From Alphaproteobacteria bacterium (GTDB taxonomy: Bacteria > Pseudomonadota > Alphaproteobacteria > Acetobacterales > Acetobacteraceae): 32,773 nt of DNA. Below, in pieces: positions 1-9,681 of this stretch. The translations under genes were made by a program, and so were the position numbers. The notes under the pieces were generated by a model. It was not told the DNA's origin, did not search any database, and saw only the letters and a list, made by a program, of their open reading frames with translations. The stretch spans positions 1-32,773 of the forward strand of contig JAPLOI010000023.1 in NCBI GenBank assembly GCA_026400815.1. Direction: 5' to 3'. The first letter of the stretch is position 1, and every line of letters starts with the position of its first letter.

Positions 1-120
1 GCCTGGATCGGACGCAACCGCCGCTTCGCCCGCGATGTCGAACGCTTGGTCGCGTCCGTCGAGGCATTCATCTACGCCGCCGCAAGCGTCATACTGCTAC
101 GCCGACTGGCGCGTTGCTGA
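1..120 (+). CDS. IS5-family transposase, C-terminal fragment
   Basis: An open frame runs from base 1 to the TGA at 118-120 and gives 39 residues starting AWIGRNRRFARDVERLV and ending LLRRLARC. The W-GRNRR-A-D-E pattern followed by a hydrophobic helix and RRLA is typical of the extreme C-terminus of IS5-family DDE transposases, after the catalytic glutamate. The start and all catalytic residues lie upstream of the window. Subgroup assignment is inferred from the last residues and the terminal repeat only. Confidence 0.8.
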   Translation, partial: AWIGRNRRFARDVERLVASVEAFIYAAASVILLRRLARC

Positions 121-139
121 GGCGATTCGAAATGGCCTC
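1..139 (+). mobile_element. Right end of an IS5-type insertion sequence (partial)
   Basis: The window opens inside an insertion sequence. It holds the 3' end of a transposase gene (stop at 118-120) and about 20 bp of terminal sequence. Read from the outside in, the end is GAGGCCATTTCGAATCGCC (121-139), which has the look of an IS5-family terminal inverted repeat. The 3 bp next to it (TCA, 140-142) would fit the TNA target duplication of the IS1031 subgroup, but the other end is outside the window, so the boundary is uncertain by a few bases. The element lies inside an amidohydrolase gene, which it truncates. Confidence 0.75.
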
Positions 140-732
140 TCAGTGGAATACCCCGGCGCCCCGGTCGCCTTGATCGCCACATTGGGCAGCTTGGCCAATG
201 CCAGCAACGCGTCCAGATGCTCGAACGCGGCTTCGTCCTGCCGAAGCCGCACCAGCCCGCAATGGTCGATGATCAGCCGCAGCCCAGGATGCCGCTCCGC
301 CACCTCGCGGAACTTCCCCAGCACCGGCCCGGCCAGCAGCGCCACCGGCACGTTGTGCGCCTCCGCCTCAGCCCAGATCCAGTCCATCGCGCCGGATTCG
401 AACAGCGTCCGCGCCGCGGGATGCAACGGCGCCCAGCGCAGCCCGAGCATCCCCGGCTGCTCCAGCCAGGTGGCAATGCGCGCCTTGTTGCCCTGGTCCC
501 CAGCCGGAAAGCTGCCCAGGATGGCAAACCGATCCGGCCACCGCCGCACCGCATCTGCGGCGACGGCATCGCAATCGGGGTCCCACCCCGGCGGATGGAT
601 GATCGCGGCCGAAACGCCGGCCTGGTCCATGCCGGCGATCATCTCCTCGGCGGTGACAACCGGCACCGCCCGATGATCCTGGCTCGGCGTGCCCTGGGAC
701 CAGATATGGATCTGCGCATCAACAATCTGCAT
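97..732 (-). pseudogene. Amidohydrolase (AH2-type metal-dependent hydrolase), 3'-truncated by IS5 insertion
   Basis: The N-terminus reads MQIVDAQIHIW, the metal-binding strand of the amidohydrolase-2 (TIM-barrel) family that includes lactone and dicarboxylate hydrolases. Other family signs are GLRW, an IIDHCG strand and VAIKATGAPGYS. These proteins are normally about 270-300 aa. Here only about 196 native residues remain. After GYS the frame runs into the IS5 end and adds about 16 foreign residues before a TAG at 97-99. The lost part would hold the last barrel strands and the conserved Asp of the GTD motif, so the product is probably inactive. The ATG at 732 overlaps the stop of the upstream DUF3445 gene by one base (TGATG), so it is the last gene of a translationally coupled operon. 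The substrate is unknown. The rest of the gene should lie beyond the IS. Confidence 0.8.
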
Positions 733-1643
733 CACGCAGCCTCCGCCTTCCCGTCCAGATACGCCAGCAACGCCTCCTTGAACGGCGGCAGGCTTTTGTA
801 GAGCGCCATCTCCGCCGGCAGCCCGCGCAGCGCAGCGGCAAGATCGGCCGCCACCCTGGGATCGCCGGCCAACAGGCCCACGGGATACAGATGCGTCCGA
901 ATGCCGAACAGCACCGCCCCGCTGCGCTCCAGCAGCCGCAACGTCTGCCGCTCCACCCGCAGCCAGATCCGCTCCCCGGCATTGGCGGCGGTCACTTCGG
1001 CATTGTGCTCACGGCGGAATTTGCGGCTTTCGGCATACAGCGCGGGATCATCGGTGATGCCCCAGTTGAGCCGCACCACCATCTTGCCCGGCCGCAAATT
1101 CGGCATCAGCCGATCCACCGGCTTGGCCAGCTTCTCGCCATAGAACGGCACGCGGGTATGAATGGTCGCCAAGGGCTGGCCCAACTTCTCCGCCAGGCTC
1201 CACCGGCTCGGGAAGCACAGCACCGCGGCATCCAGCACCGGCCCCAATTCAGTCAGCCGCAGCAGGCAAAGATCCTCCTGCACCAGCCGTCCCGCCACCT
1301 CCAACGGGTCATGCGGCAGTGCATCAAGATCCCAGCTCTCACCGGTCAGCCGGTTGTGCAGCACCCGCCCATCCCGGCCGAACCAGGCCGGAAAACGCCG
1401 CGGCAGCAGTTCCGCCAGAACGTCCAGCGTCTCCTGCCGGGCGTCCTCGCTGCCGGGCAGCGCCGCAAAGACATCGCCATGCCGTACCGCCAGCAGCCGC
1501 CGACGCTCCGCCATCTCCTCGGGGTAGCGCTCATCCAGCTCGATAAGCTCTTCGGGATCGGTCGCCACCAGCCCCATCGCCATCCGATAGGGCCCGGGAT
1601 CGAAGCTGAGATAAACGGTCTGCCGGGGAAGAAATGCGTCCAT
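732..1643 (-). CDS. DUF3445 family protein (heme-dependent oxidative N-demethylase-like)
   Basis: The 303-aa protein fits the DUF3445 family. Characterised relatives are heme-dependent oxidative N-demethylases, including a subunit of dimethylamine monooxygenase. Family features are an N-terminal Y-SFDPGPYRMAMGL segment, a central VLCFPSRWSLAEKLG block, then IHTRVPFY, a VDR segment and the VVRLNWG strand, with a Leu/Arg-rich C-terminal helical region (LRVERQTLRLLE). No partner genes of the multisubunit dimethylamine enzyme (ferredoxin reductase or other small subunits) are adjacent, so it may be one of the stand-alone members. It starts 3 bp after the ureohydrolase stop and its stop overlaps the amidohydrolase start. 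This implies one transcript and possibly one pathway acting on an N-methylated or guanidino compound. The family call is firm; the substrate is not known. Confidence 0.8.
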   Translation of the reverse strand: MDAFLPRQTVYLSFDPGPYRMAMGLVATDPEELIELDERYPEEMAERRRLLAVRHGDVFAALPGSEDARQETLDVLAELLPRRFPAWFGRDGRVLHNRLTGESWDLDALPHDPLEVAGRLVQEDLCLLRLTELGPVLDAAVLCFPSRWSLAEKLGQPLATIHTRVPFYGEKLAKPVDRLMPNLRPGKMVVRLNWGITDDPALYAESRKFRREHNAEVTAANAGERIWLRVERQTLRLLERSGAVLFGIRTHLYPVGLLAGDPRVAADLAAALRGLPAEMALYKSLPPFKEALLAYLDGKAEAA

Positions 1644-1646
1644 CGC

Positions 1647-2684
1647 CTATGCCTTCGCCACCGCCATCAAGGAAAGGATCTCGAACGCCATCATCGCCCC
1701 GATCTGCGCCGTGACGGTATTGGCATCATACTGCGGCGCCACCTCCACCACGTCGCCACCGATCACGTCGAGCCCCTTGAGCCCGCGCAAAATCGCCTGC
1801 GCCTCCCGCGGCGAAAGCCCACCCACCTCCGGCGTCCCGGTCCCCGGGGTAAACGCGGGATCGAGCCCATCCACGTCGAACGTAATGTAGAACGGTCCCC
1901 CACCCACCACCTCACGCGCGCGGGCGATCACCGCCGGCAGGCCCATCGCGTCCACCTCTTCCGCGTGGATCACCGTCATGCCGGACTCATAGCTGAACTC
2001 GTACAGCAACTCCGCCGACCCGCGAATGCCGATCTGGATGCAGCGCTCAGGGTCCAGCACCCCATCCAGCACCGCCTGGCGGAACGGCCCGCCGTGATGA
2101 AACCGGCTGCCCTCGGCGGGCCCGGAGGTATCGCAATGCGCATCGATATGCACCATGCCCACCGGCCTGTTGCGCCCCAGCGCCCGCAGGATCGGATAGC
2201 TGATCGAATGGTCACCACCGATGGCGATCGGCTTCACCCCCGCCGCTGCCACGCGGGTGAAGAACGCCTCGATATCGGCAATCGACTCCGGCAGCGAATA
2301 CCGGCTGCGGAACGGCACATCGCCCACATCGGCAAAGTTCAGCGTACCCTTCGGCGTCACGCGCAAGGCATGGTGGTACGGCCCGATCCGCTCGATCGCC
2401 CGCACCGCCCGCGGCCCCAACCGGCTGCCCGCCCGGTTGGTCACGGCGAGGTCCATCGGCACGCCGATCAGCGCCACATCAAGCCCGCCGAAATCCGGCA
2501 GGTCCGGCGCATCGGGCCGATAGGGCGCATCGAGGAAGGTGGAAACGCCGGCATAGGGCAACGGCCGCCGGCCCTGGCTGTTGAACGCGGCATCGGCACC
2601 GCGCTTCAGATCAGGGTCGCGGATCTCGTCGCGCTTGTCGTTCGGATAGCGGGCGCGCAGGGCGGCAAGCTTCTGGGGGTCCAT
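1647..2684 (-). CDS. Ureohydrolase (agmatinase / guanidinobutyrase-like)
   Basis: 345 aa, binuclear Mn-dependent ureohydrolase of the arginase/agmatinase superfamily, which hydrolyses guanidino groups to urea. All metal motifs are visible: GGDHS (156-160), DAHCD (181-185) and FDVDGLDP (269-276), with the GTGTPEVGGL loop after them. The roughly 60-residue N-terminal extension with YAGVSTFLDAPY resembles guanidinobutyrase, guanidinopropionase and other longer members more than short agmatinases. A second, shorter agmatinase lies at 25676-26569 in a polyamine context, so this copy may serve catabolism. The ATG at 2684 was chosen because upstream in-frame codons translate the intergenic repeat (a Phe/Lys-rich run). 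It is the first gene of a tight operon with the DUF3445 gene 3 bp downstream. The exact substrate cannot be read from the sequence. Confidence 0.85.
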   Translation of the reverse strand: MDPQKLAALRARYPNDKRDEIRDPDLKRGADAAFNSQGRRPLPYAGVSTFLDAPYRPDAPDLPDFGGLDVALIGVPMDLAVTNRAGSRLGPRAVRAIERIGPYHHALRVTPKGTLNFADVGDVPFRSRYSLPESIADIEAFFTRVAAAGVKPIAIGGDHSISYPILRALGRNRPVGMVHIDAHCDTSGPAEGSRFHHGGPFRQAVLDGVLDPERCIQIGIRGSAELLYEFSYESGMTVIHAEEVDAMGLPAVIARAREVVGGGPFYITFDVDGLDPAFTPGTGTPEVGGLSPREAQAILRGLKGLDVIGGDVVEVAPQYDANTVTAQIGAMMAFEILSLMAVAKA

Positions 2685-2726
2685 GGCGACGGAGTGTGCC
2701 AAGGGGGAAGGAAGGAAGGCAAGAAC

Positions 2727-2875
2727 GTTCTTTTTTGAAAAAAAGAACCAAAAAACTTTCATTCGTTTGGTGCGGGAAGAACGCACCTTTCCGCATCAAA
2801 CGATCAAAAGTCTTTTTGCTTCTTTTTCTTCAGAAAAATTTGCTTCTTTTTCTTCAGAAAAAGAAGACTCTTACC
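2727..2875. repeat. Composite hairpin repeat, copy 1 (terminator-like)
   Basis: Module 1 is the A/T hairpin GTTCTTTTTT-GA-AAAAAAGAAC type stem at 2727-2748. A central imperfect hairpin follows, with arms 2763-2776 (TCGTTTGGTGCGGG) and 2791-2803 (CCGCATCAAACGA). Module 2 at 2807-2870 is of the AGTCTTTTTGCTTC type, and within it a 24-bp unit is duplicated in tandem (about 2816-2839 and 2840-2863). The element sits between the end of the gnd-rpiA-gntK operon and the start of the ureohydrolase operon, all on the minus strand. The gntK stop codon (2854-2856) lies inside module 2. The central stem differs in sequence from copies 2 and 4 but still pairs. Confidence 0.8.
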
Positions 2876-3357
2876 TTCTCTTCAAGCGCTTGAACGATCG
2901 TCTCCGCCTCCGCCCCGATATCGACCACGATAGGGTTCTCATCCGCCCCCGGCGGTTCCAGCGTGGCAAACTGGCTGTCCAGCAGCGCCGTCGGCATGAA
3001 GTGCCCCTTCCGCGCCGCCATGCGCGCGGCGATCAGCGCCTTCTCGCCAGCGAGATGCACAATGGGTACATCCGGGTGGCCACCGACCAGGATATCCCGA
3101 TAGGCCCGCTTGAGCGCGGAGCAGGTCACGATCCCGCTCGCCCCCTCGGCCCGCCAGCCGTCCATCACCCTGGCGATGGTGTGCAGCCAGGGCCAGCGAT
3201 CGTCATCGGTCAGCGGCGTGCCGGCGGACATCTTGGCGACGTTGGCCGGCGGGTGCAGCGCATCGCCTTCCTGGAAGCGCCAGCCCAGGCGTTCGGCAAG
3301 CATCCGGGCAATGGTGGTCTTGCCGCTGCCGGCCACGCCCATGACGACCAGTATCAC
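2854..3357 (-). CDS. gntK: Gluconokinase
   Basis: 167 aa, the usual size for gluconokinase, which phosphorylates D-gluconate with ATP to 6-phosphogluconate, the substrate of the Gnd encoded two genes upstream. The protein begins MILVVMGVAGSGKTT, with the Walker A loop at about residues 7-14. The family block EGDALHPPANVAKMSAGTPLTDDDRWPWL is present, followed by CSALKRAYRD and KGHFMP. The GTG start at 3357 gives a 4-bp GTGA overlap with the rpiA stop; an ATG five codons later would cut off the first beta strand. The last residues (KVRVFFF) and the TGA are encoded by a composite hairpin repeat, so the C-terminus has been reshaped by that element. It is the last gene of the gnd-rpiA-gntK operon. 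Confidence 0.93.
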   Translation of the reverse strand: MILVVMGVAGSGKTTIARMLAERLGWRFQEGDALHPPANVAKMSAGTPLTDDDRWPWLHTIARVMDGWRAEGASGIVTCSALKRAYRDILVGGHPDVPIVHLAGEKALIAARMAARKGHFMPTALLDSQFATLEPPGADENPIVVDIGAEAETIVQALEEKVRVFFF

Positions 3358-4031
3358 CGCAGCTCCTCCACCCGCCCGTCCTCGTGGCCGACCAGGGCAC
3401 GCTCCACGGGCAGCAGGAACAGCCCGGTGCACACCACACCGGCGATGCCGCGCAGCACGCGCTCCAGCGTGAACGGGTCGCGGATCGGCGCGAAGCCGGG
3501 GCAGTCGAGAATGAGGTTGCCGTTATCGCTGCGGAACGGCGCCCCCGCCCGCATCCGCAGCACGGGCGCCCCGCCCAGCCCCGCGATCCGCCGGGCAGTG
3601 GCCTCGTGGCCAAACGGCACGATCTCCACCGGCAGCGGGAAGCCGATGCCCAGCCGGTCCACCAGCTTGCCGGCATCGGCCACCACCACGAAGCGCGCGG
3701 CCGATTCGGCGACGATCTTCTCGCGCAGCAGCGCCCCGCCACCGCCCTTGATCAACCGCAGCGTGCCGCGCTCAATCTGGTCGGCGCCGTCGATCGCGAG
3801 GTCGCAGGGCGCATCGGCGGCGGCGATCAGAAGGCCGAGCGCGCGGGCACGGGCCGCCGTGGCCTCCGATGTGGGAACGCCGGCAAACGCCAACCCCTCG
3901 TCCCGCACGCGGCGGGCCAGGGCGCGCAGCACCGCCTCCATCGTCCGCCCGGTGCCGAGGCCCAAGCGCATGCCCGGCTCCACCAGGCGGGCGGCGGCCT
4001 CGGCGGCGGCGATGCGGCCCAGTTCGCTCAC
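3354..4031 (-). CDS. rpiA: Ribose-5-phosphate isomerase A
   Basis: 225 aa, matching the RpiA family (about 220-235). It interconverts ribose 5-phosphate and ribulose 5-phosphate, the product of the adjacent Gnd. Visible signatures are GLGTGRTMEAVL near the N-terminus (phosphate loop), DLAIDGADQIE (conserved Asp pair) and LIKGGGGALLREKIV, which carries the catalytic Glu and Lys. The GTG at 4031 (MSELGRIAAAEAAARL) was taken as the start, 13 bp after the gnd stop. No strong Shine-Dalgarno sequence precedes it, and upstream in-frame codons would overlap gnd. The 3' end overlaps gntK by 4 bp, indicating coupling. Confidence 0.93.
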   Translation of the reverse strand: MSELGRIAAAEAAARLVEPGMRLGLGTGRTMEAVLRALARRVRDEGLAFAGVPTSEATAARARALGLLIAAADAPCDLAIDGADQIERGTLRLIKGGGGALLREKIVAESAARFVVVADAGKLVDRLGIGFPLPVEIVPFGHEATARRIAGLGGAPVLRMRAGAPFRSDNGNLILDCPGFAPIRDPFTLERVLRGIAGVVCTGLFLLPVERALVGHEDGRVEELR

Positions 4032-4044
4032 GAGGGCTCGGACA

Positions 4045-5031
4045 TTACTTCTTGGGGGCCTCCACGTGCCCGCCGAAGCCCAGGCGCATGGCGGACAGCA
4101 TCTTCTCGGCGAAGGTGTGGTCTTGGCGGGAGCGGAAGCGCACGAACAGCGAGGCAGCAAGCACCTCGGCCGGCGTGGCCTGTTCCACCGCGGTGTCGAT
4201 CGTCCAGCGGCCTTCGCCGGAATCCTCCACATGGCCGCTGAAGGTCTCCAGCGTGCCGTCCCGCGTGAGCGCCTGGGCGGAGAGATCAAGCAGCCAGGAG
4301 ACGATCACGCTGCCGCGGCGCCAGACCTCGGCGATGTCGGCCATGTTGAAGTCATAGCGCTGGTCGGCCTGGAGCTTGCCGGAGGCACGGCCCTGCAGGA
4401 TGTCGAAGCCCTCGGCCATCGCCTGCATCATGCCATATTCGATGCCGTTGTGGATCATCTTCACGAAGTGGCCGGCGCCGGAGGGGCCGCAATGCAGATA
4501 GCCCTGCTCGGCACGCGGGTCATGGCCTTCGCCGCGATCTTCGGTGCGCGGAATGTCGCCGATGCCCGGGGCGAGGGCGGAGAAGATGGGATCAAGGAAC
4601 TCGAAGGCCGCCTTGTCGCCGCCGATCATCAGGCAGTAGCCACGCTCCAGCCCCCAAACGCCGCCGGAGGTGCCGACATCGAGGTAACGCACGCCCTTCT
4701 GGCCAAGCTCGGCCGCACGGCGCACATCGTCCTTGAAGTTGGAGTTGCCGCCGTCGATCAGGATATCCCCGGGGCCGAAATGCCCGCCGAGCTCGGCGAT
4801 GGCCTTTTCGGTGATCTCGCCGGCCGGCAGCATCACCCAGGCCGCCTTGGGCGACTGGGTCAGCTTGGCGGCGAGGTCGGCCAGCGAGGTGGCGGGCGTG
4901 GCACCGATGGCGGCGAGATCCGCTACCGCCTTGGGGTTGGCGTCGTACACCACGCAGTGATGCCCCGCGCGATGCAGGCGCCGCACGATATTGCCGCCCA
5001 TACGGCCCAGGCCGATGACACCGAGTTCCAT
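4045..5031 (-). CDS. gnd: 6-phosphogluconate dehydrogenase, decarboxylating (short form)
   Basis: 328 aa, the short GntZ/YqeC-type 6-phosphogluconate dehydrogenase rather than the 470-aa enterobacterial form. The reaction is oxidative decarboxylation of 6-phosphogluconate to ribulose 5-phosphate. Visible motifs are the N-terminal Rossmann loop GLGRMGGN, the family block [31 protein letters not shown], and the catalytic segment [20 protein letters not shown]. Short forms often prefer NAD; that is family knowledge and not proven here. The ATG at 5031 has a strong GGGAGGG Shine-Dalgarno sequence. It heads the operon with rpiA (13-bp gap) and gntK. Together these genes take gluconate to ribose 5-phosphate. 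zwf and pgl are not in the window. Confidence 0.94.
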   Translation of the reverse strand: MELGVIGLGRMGGNIVRRLHRAGHHCVVYDANPKAVADLAAIGATPATSLADLAAKLTQSPKAAWVMLPAGEITEKAIAELGGHFGPGDILIDGGNSNFKDDVRRAAELGQKGVRYLDVGTSGGVWGLERGYCLMIGGDKAAFEFLDPIFSALAPGIGDIPRTEDRGEGHDPRAEQGYLHCGPSGAGHFVKMIHNGIEYGMMQAMAEGFDILQGRASGKLQADQRYDFNMADIAEVWRRGSVIVSWLLDLSAQALTRDGTLETFSGHVEDSGEGRWTIDTAVEQATPAEVLAASLFVRFRSRQDHTFAEKMLSAMRLGFGGHVEAPKK

Positions 5032-5163
5032 GGATCCCTCCCCGCGCTGGTCCTCCGGCTCTAGCCGGTTGGCGCAGGGAAGGCCAGGGGTGCGCCTATA
5101 TCTTCAGCGGCCTGCTGGTCCGCTACGTCCGTCCGAAGTCGGACGAACTTCGCGGGCAGGACG

Positions 5164-5388
5164 CTAGGCGTGCCCGGCGACGGGCATGGCGGTGGGATTC
5201 AGCGCGCGCACCACGGCGGCAAGCAGGCGCAGCGCCTCCGGTCCGCCGCGATCGTCCAGCGCGCCGGTTTCCATCTCCTCGGCCAGGGTCTCGGCCTGGT
5301 CGGCGATGGTGTCCGCGGCCTGCGCCAAGGCAGCGCGGGAGAGGGCGAGCTGGTCGTCCTCGGGCAGGTGATTCCAGTCGAAGTCCAT
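5164..5388 (-). CDS. Small acidic hypothetical protein
   Basis: A 74-aa product starting MDFDWNHLPEDDQLAL with a long predicted helix rich in Ala, Glu and Asp (residues about 11-45). No recognised domain. The minus frame is preferred over the overlapping plus frame because its composition is protein-like and the codon bias fits. A purine-rich stretch (GTAGAGA) precedes the ATG. It lies upstream of gnd on the same strand, 132 bp away. That gap holds a small hairpin (CGTCCG/CGGACG at 5130-5145) without a T run, and no other gene was seen there. The function is unknown. It could be a regulatory or house-keeping small protein of this bacterial group. Confidence 0.55.
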   Translation of the reverse strand: MDFDWNHLPEDDQLALSRAALAQAADTIADQAETLAEEMETGALDDRGGPEALRLLAAVVRALNPTAMPVAGHA

Positions 5389-5605
5389 TGATCTCTACTC
5401 GCACGCGCCATACTGGCGGGTTGCTGCCGCGGCAGGAATGTCGCGCGGTCTGGAGCGCTGGTATCGCGGGGAACGGTTAAGCAGGGGTTGCCGCGGCGGG
5501 ATCGCAGCGCGCCCGGCATCACCGAACCATAACACGCGCGAGGCGAACAAGCTGGCATGGATTGGCCAAACGATCCGACAACGCCGAAACGAGGAGGCTC
5601 CGTAG

Positions 5606-7549
5606 ATGACCGACCCCCGAATCCCGCTGGAAGATGCCCACAAGATCGATGCCGGGGAGCATATCGGCTCCAACCCCTCCACCGAGCCCTCGATCGGCGA
5701 GATCATCGCGCGCCGCTTCTCCCGCCGCGACGCGATGCGCGGGCTGTTCGCCGTCGGCGCGGCAACCGCGCTGAGCGGCGTGGCGGCAGGCGAGGCCGAG
5801 GCGGCCGGGCCGTCGAGCTTCACCTTCAAGGAGATCAGCCACACCTACGACGGCACCCATCACGTGCCGGAGGGCTACGAGGTGCAGGTGCTGGTGCGCT
5901 GGGGCGACCCGATCATGGCCGGCGCGCCGGCGTTCGACGTGAACAACCAGACCGCCGCCGCCCAGGCGATGCAGTTCGGCTACAACTGCGACTACACCGA
6001 CTACAAGCCGCTGCCGCAGGGCTCGAACAATTCCGAGCACGGGCTGCTGGTGGTGAACCAGGAATACACCAACACCAACCTGATGTTCGCCGGCATCGGC
6101 GAGGGCCGCGGCGCGGCGATGCGCTCCACCAAGGCGCAGGTCGAGATCGAGATGGCCGCGCACGGCGTGGCGGTGGTCGAGATCCGCAAGACCGCCGGCC
6201 AATGGGCGGTGGTGGCCGACAGCAAGCTCGGCCGGCGCCTGCACCTGGGCACGCCGATGACGGTGAGCGGGCCTGCCGCCGGGCACGACCTGCTGAAGAC
6301 CAGCGCGGACGCCACCGGCCGTGCCGTTCTCGGCACCATCAACAACTGCGCCGGCGGCAACACGCCCTGGGGCACGGTGCTGACCGCCGAGGAGAATTTC
6401 AACATGTATTTCAGCGGCGACACCACCAAGTCGCCGCATGCCGAAATGTACAAGCGCTACGGTATCGGGCCGGCCTCGGGCTATGGCTGGTCGAAGTTCA
6501 TCGACCGGTTCGACATGGACAAGGAGCCGAACGAGCCGCACCGCTTCGGCTGGATCGTCGAGTTCGACCCGTACGACCCCAGCTCGGTGCCGGTGAAGCG
6601 CACCGCGCTCGGCCGCTTCAAGCACGAGGGCTGCCACCACGCCGTGGCGCGCGACGGCCGCGTGGTGATCTACATGGGCGACGACGAGCGCTTCGACTAT
6701 GTCTACAAGTTCGTCACCGCGCTGGCCTGGAACCCAACCGACCGCGCCGCCAACCGCGACCTGCTGGACACCGGCACCCTGTACGTCGCCCGCTTCGCCG
6801 AGGACGGCAAGGTGGTGTGGATGCCGCTGGTGCATGGCGAGGGGCCGCTGACCGAAGCCAACGGCTTCAAGAACCAGGCCGACATCGCAATCTTCACCCG
6901 CAAGGCCGCCGACCTGCTGAAGGCGACGCCAATGGATCGGCCGGAGGACGTGGAGGCCAACCCGGTCAACGGCCGCGTCTATGTGATCCTGACCAACAAC
7001 ACCAACCGCACCGCCCAGCAGGTGGACCGCGCCAACCCGCGCGCGCGCAACGCGCACGGCCACATCATCGAGATCACCAACGCGGGCAGCGATCACGCGG
7101 CGCTGGAAGGCACCTGGGGCATCTTCCTGGCCGCCGGCAAGCCGGGCATGGACGCCGGCTCGATCTACCATCGGGCGACCTCGTCCGAGGGCTGGCTGTC
7201 GTGCCCGGACAACGTGGCGTTCGACAGCAAGGGGCGGATGTACATCGCCACCGACGGCGCGCCGACCGCCGCCGGCATTGCCGACGGCGTCTATACCGCC
7301 GACGTGTCGGGCACCGGCCGGGCGCTGACCAAGCTGTTCTTCCAGGCCCCCACCGGCGCCGAAGTGTGCGGCCCGCTGCTGACGCCGGACGACCAGACCA
7401 TGTTCCTGGCCATCCAGCACCCGGGCGAAGACCCCGGCTCGACCTTCGAGAAGCCGTCCACCCGCTGGCCGGACTTCAAGGACGCCATGCCGCCGCGCCC
7501 GTCGGTGATCGCTGTGGTGAAGAAGGGCGGCGGGGTGATCGGGAGCTAG
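5606..7549 (+). CDS. phoX: PhoX-family alkaline phosphatase (DUF839), Tat-exported
   Basis: 647 aa. PhoX enzymes are periplasmic Ca/Fe-dependent phosphatases that release phosphate from organic esters. The N-terminus has a long pre-region, then a twin-arginine signal, SRRDAMRGLFAVGAA (about residues 39-53), with a likely cleavage site after AGEAEA (about 67). The rest fits the DUF839 beta-propeller: NNCAGGNTPWGTVLTAEEN, KHEGCHHAVARDGRVVIYMGDDERFDYVYKF (seen in parts), DRPEDVEANP and CPDNVAFDSKGRMYIATDG. A strong GAGGAGG site lies about 10 bp before the ATG. The gene is monocistronic and faces thiC across a composite hairpin repeat that begins just after its TAG. I could not identify a convincing Pho box in 5389-5605. 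Subfamily function is inferred from the family. Confidence 0.88.
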   Translation: MTDPRIPLEDAHKIDAGEHIGSNPSTEPSIGEIIARRFSRRDAMRGLFAVGAATALSGVAAGEAEAAGPSSFTFKEISHTYDGTHHVPEGYEVQVLVRWGDPIMAGAPAFDVNNQTAAAQAMQFGYNCDYTDYKPLPQGSNNSEHGLLVVNQEYTNTNLMFAGIGEGRGAAMRSTKAQVEIEMAAHGVAVVEIRKTAGQWAVVADSKLGRRLHLGTPMTVSGPAAGHDLLKTSADATGRAVLGTINNCAGGNTPWGTVLTAEENFNMYFSGDTTKSPHAEMYKRYGIGPASGYGWSKFIDRFDMDKEPNEPHRFGWIVEFDPYDPSSVPVKRTALGRFKHEGCHHAVARDGRVVIYMGDDERFDYVYKFVTALAWNPTDRAANRDLLDTGTLYVARFAEDGKVVWMPLVHGEGPLTEANGFKNQADIAIFTRKAADLLKATPMDRPEDVEANPVNGRVYVILTNNTNRTAQQVDRANPRARNAHGHIIEITNAGSDHAALEGTWGIFLAAGKPGMDAGSIYHRATSSEGWLSCPDNVAFDSKGRMYIATDGAPTAAGIADGVYTADVSGTGRALTKLFFQAPTGAEVCGPLLTPDDQTMFLAIQHPGEDPGSTFEKPSTRWPDFKDAMPPRPSVIAVVKKGGGVIGS

Positions 7550-7556
7550 AAAGAGT

Positions 7557-7668
7557 CTTCTTTTTTCTGAAGAAAAAAGAAGCAAAAAAGACTTCATCCC
7601 CTTTGCGCCGTGGCTAGCCACGGCGCAAAGGGGAAAAGTTTTTTGGTTCTTTTTTTCAAAAAAGAACC
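7557..7668. repeat. Composite hairpin repeat, copy 2 (bidirectional terminator-like)
   Basis: This is the most symmetric copy. Module 2 is at 7557-7582 (CTTCTTTTTTCT / AGAAAAAAGAAG, perfect 12-bp stem). The centre is a perfect 36-bp palindrome at 7598-7633, built on TTTGCGCCGTGGCTAGCC. Module 1 is at 7645-7668 (GGTTCTTTTTT / AAAAAAGAACC, perfect 11-bp stem). T runs lie in and beside both outer stems, so each can end transcription, one per strand. The element fills the space between the convergent phoX (stop 7547-7549) and thiC (stop 7676-7678) genes almost exactly. Confidence 0.85.
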
Positions 7669-7675
7669 GCTTCGC

Positions 7676-9649
<1,974 letters not shown>

Positions 9650-9681
9650 GCGTCGAGGCTGCGCCCGTCGGGCCCTGCTTG

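Noticed and set aside
891-2738. 615-codon plus-strand frame opposite the DUF3445 and ureohydrolase genes
   Set aside because: His/Arg/Pro/Gln-rich shadow; the minus-strand genes carry metal and family motifs.
2727-2875. CRISPR-like repeat array in the A/T hairpin region
   Set aside because: Only two adjacent copies of a 24-bp unit without spacers, no cas genes; better explained as duplication within a terminator-like repeat.
2690-2880. Upstream extension of the ureohydrolase (Phe/Lys-rich N-terminus)
   Set aside because: The extra residues are translated repeat sequence; the family N-terminus begins at MDPQKLAAL.
2683-5064. Long plus-strand frame opposite gntK, rpiA and gnd
   Set aside because: Starts in the composite repeat and is antisense to three motif-verified genes; composition is not protein-like.
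5130-5145. Intrinsic terminator between the 74-aa gene and gnd
   Set aside because: Six-bp stem without a T run; too weak to call.
5519-7621. 700-codon minus-strand frame opposite phoX
   Set aside because: PhoX is supported by Tat signal, ribosome site and family motifs; the antisense frame is Val/Gly/His/Arg filler.
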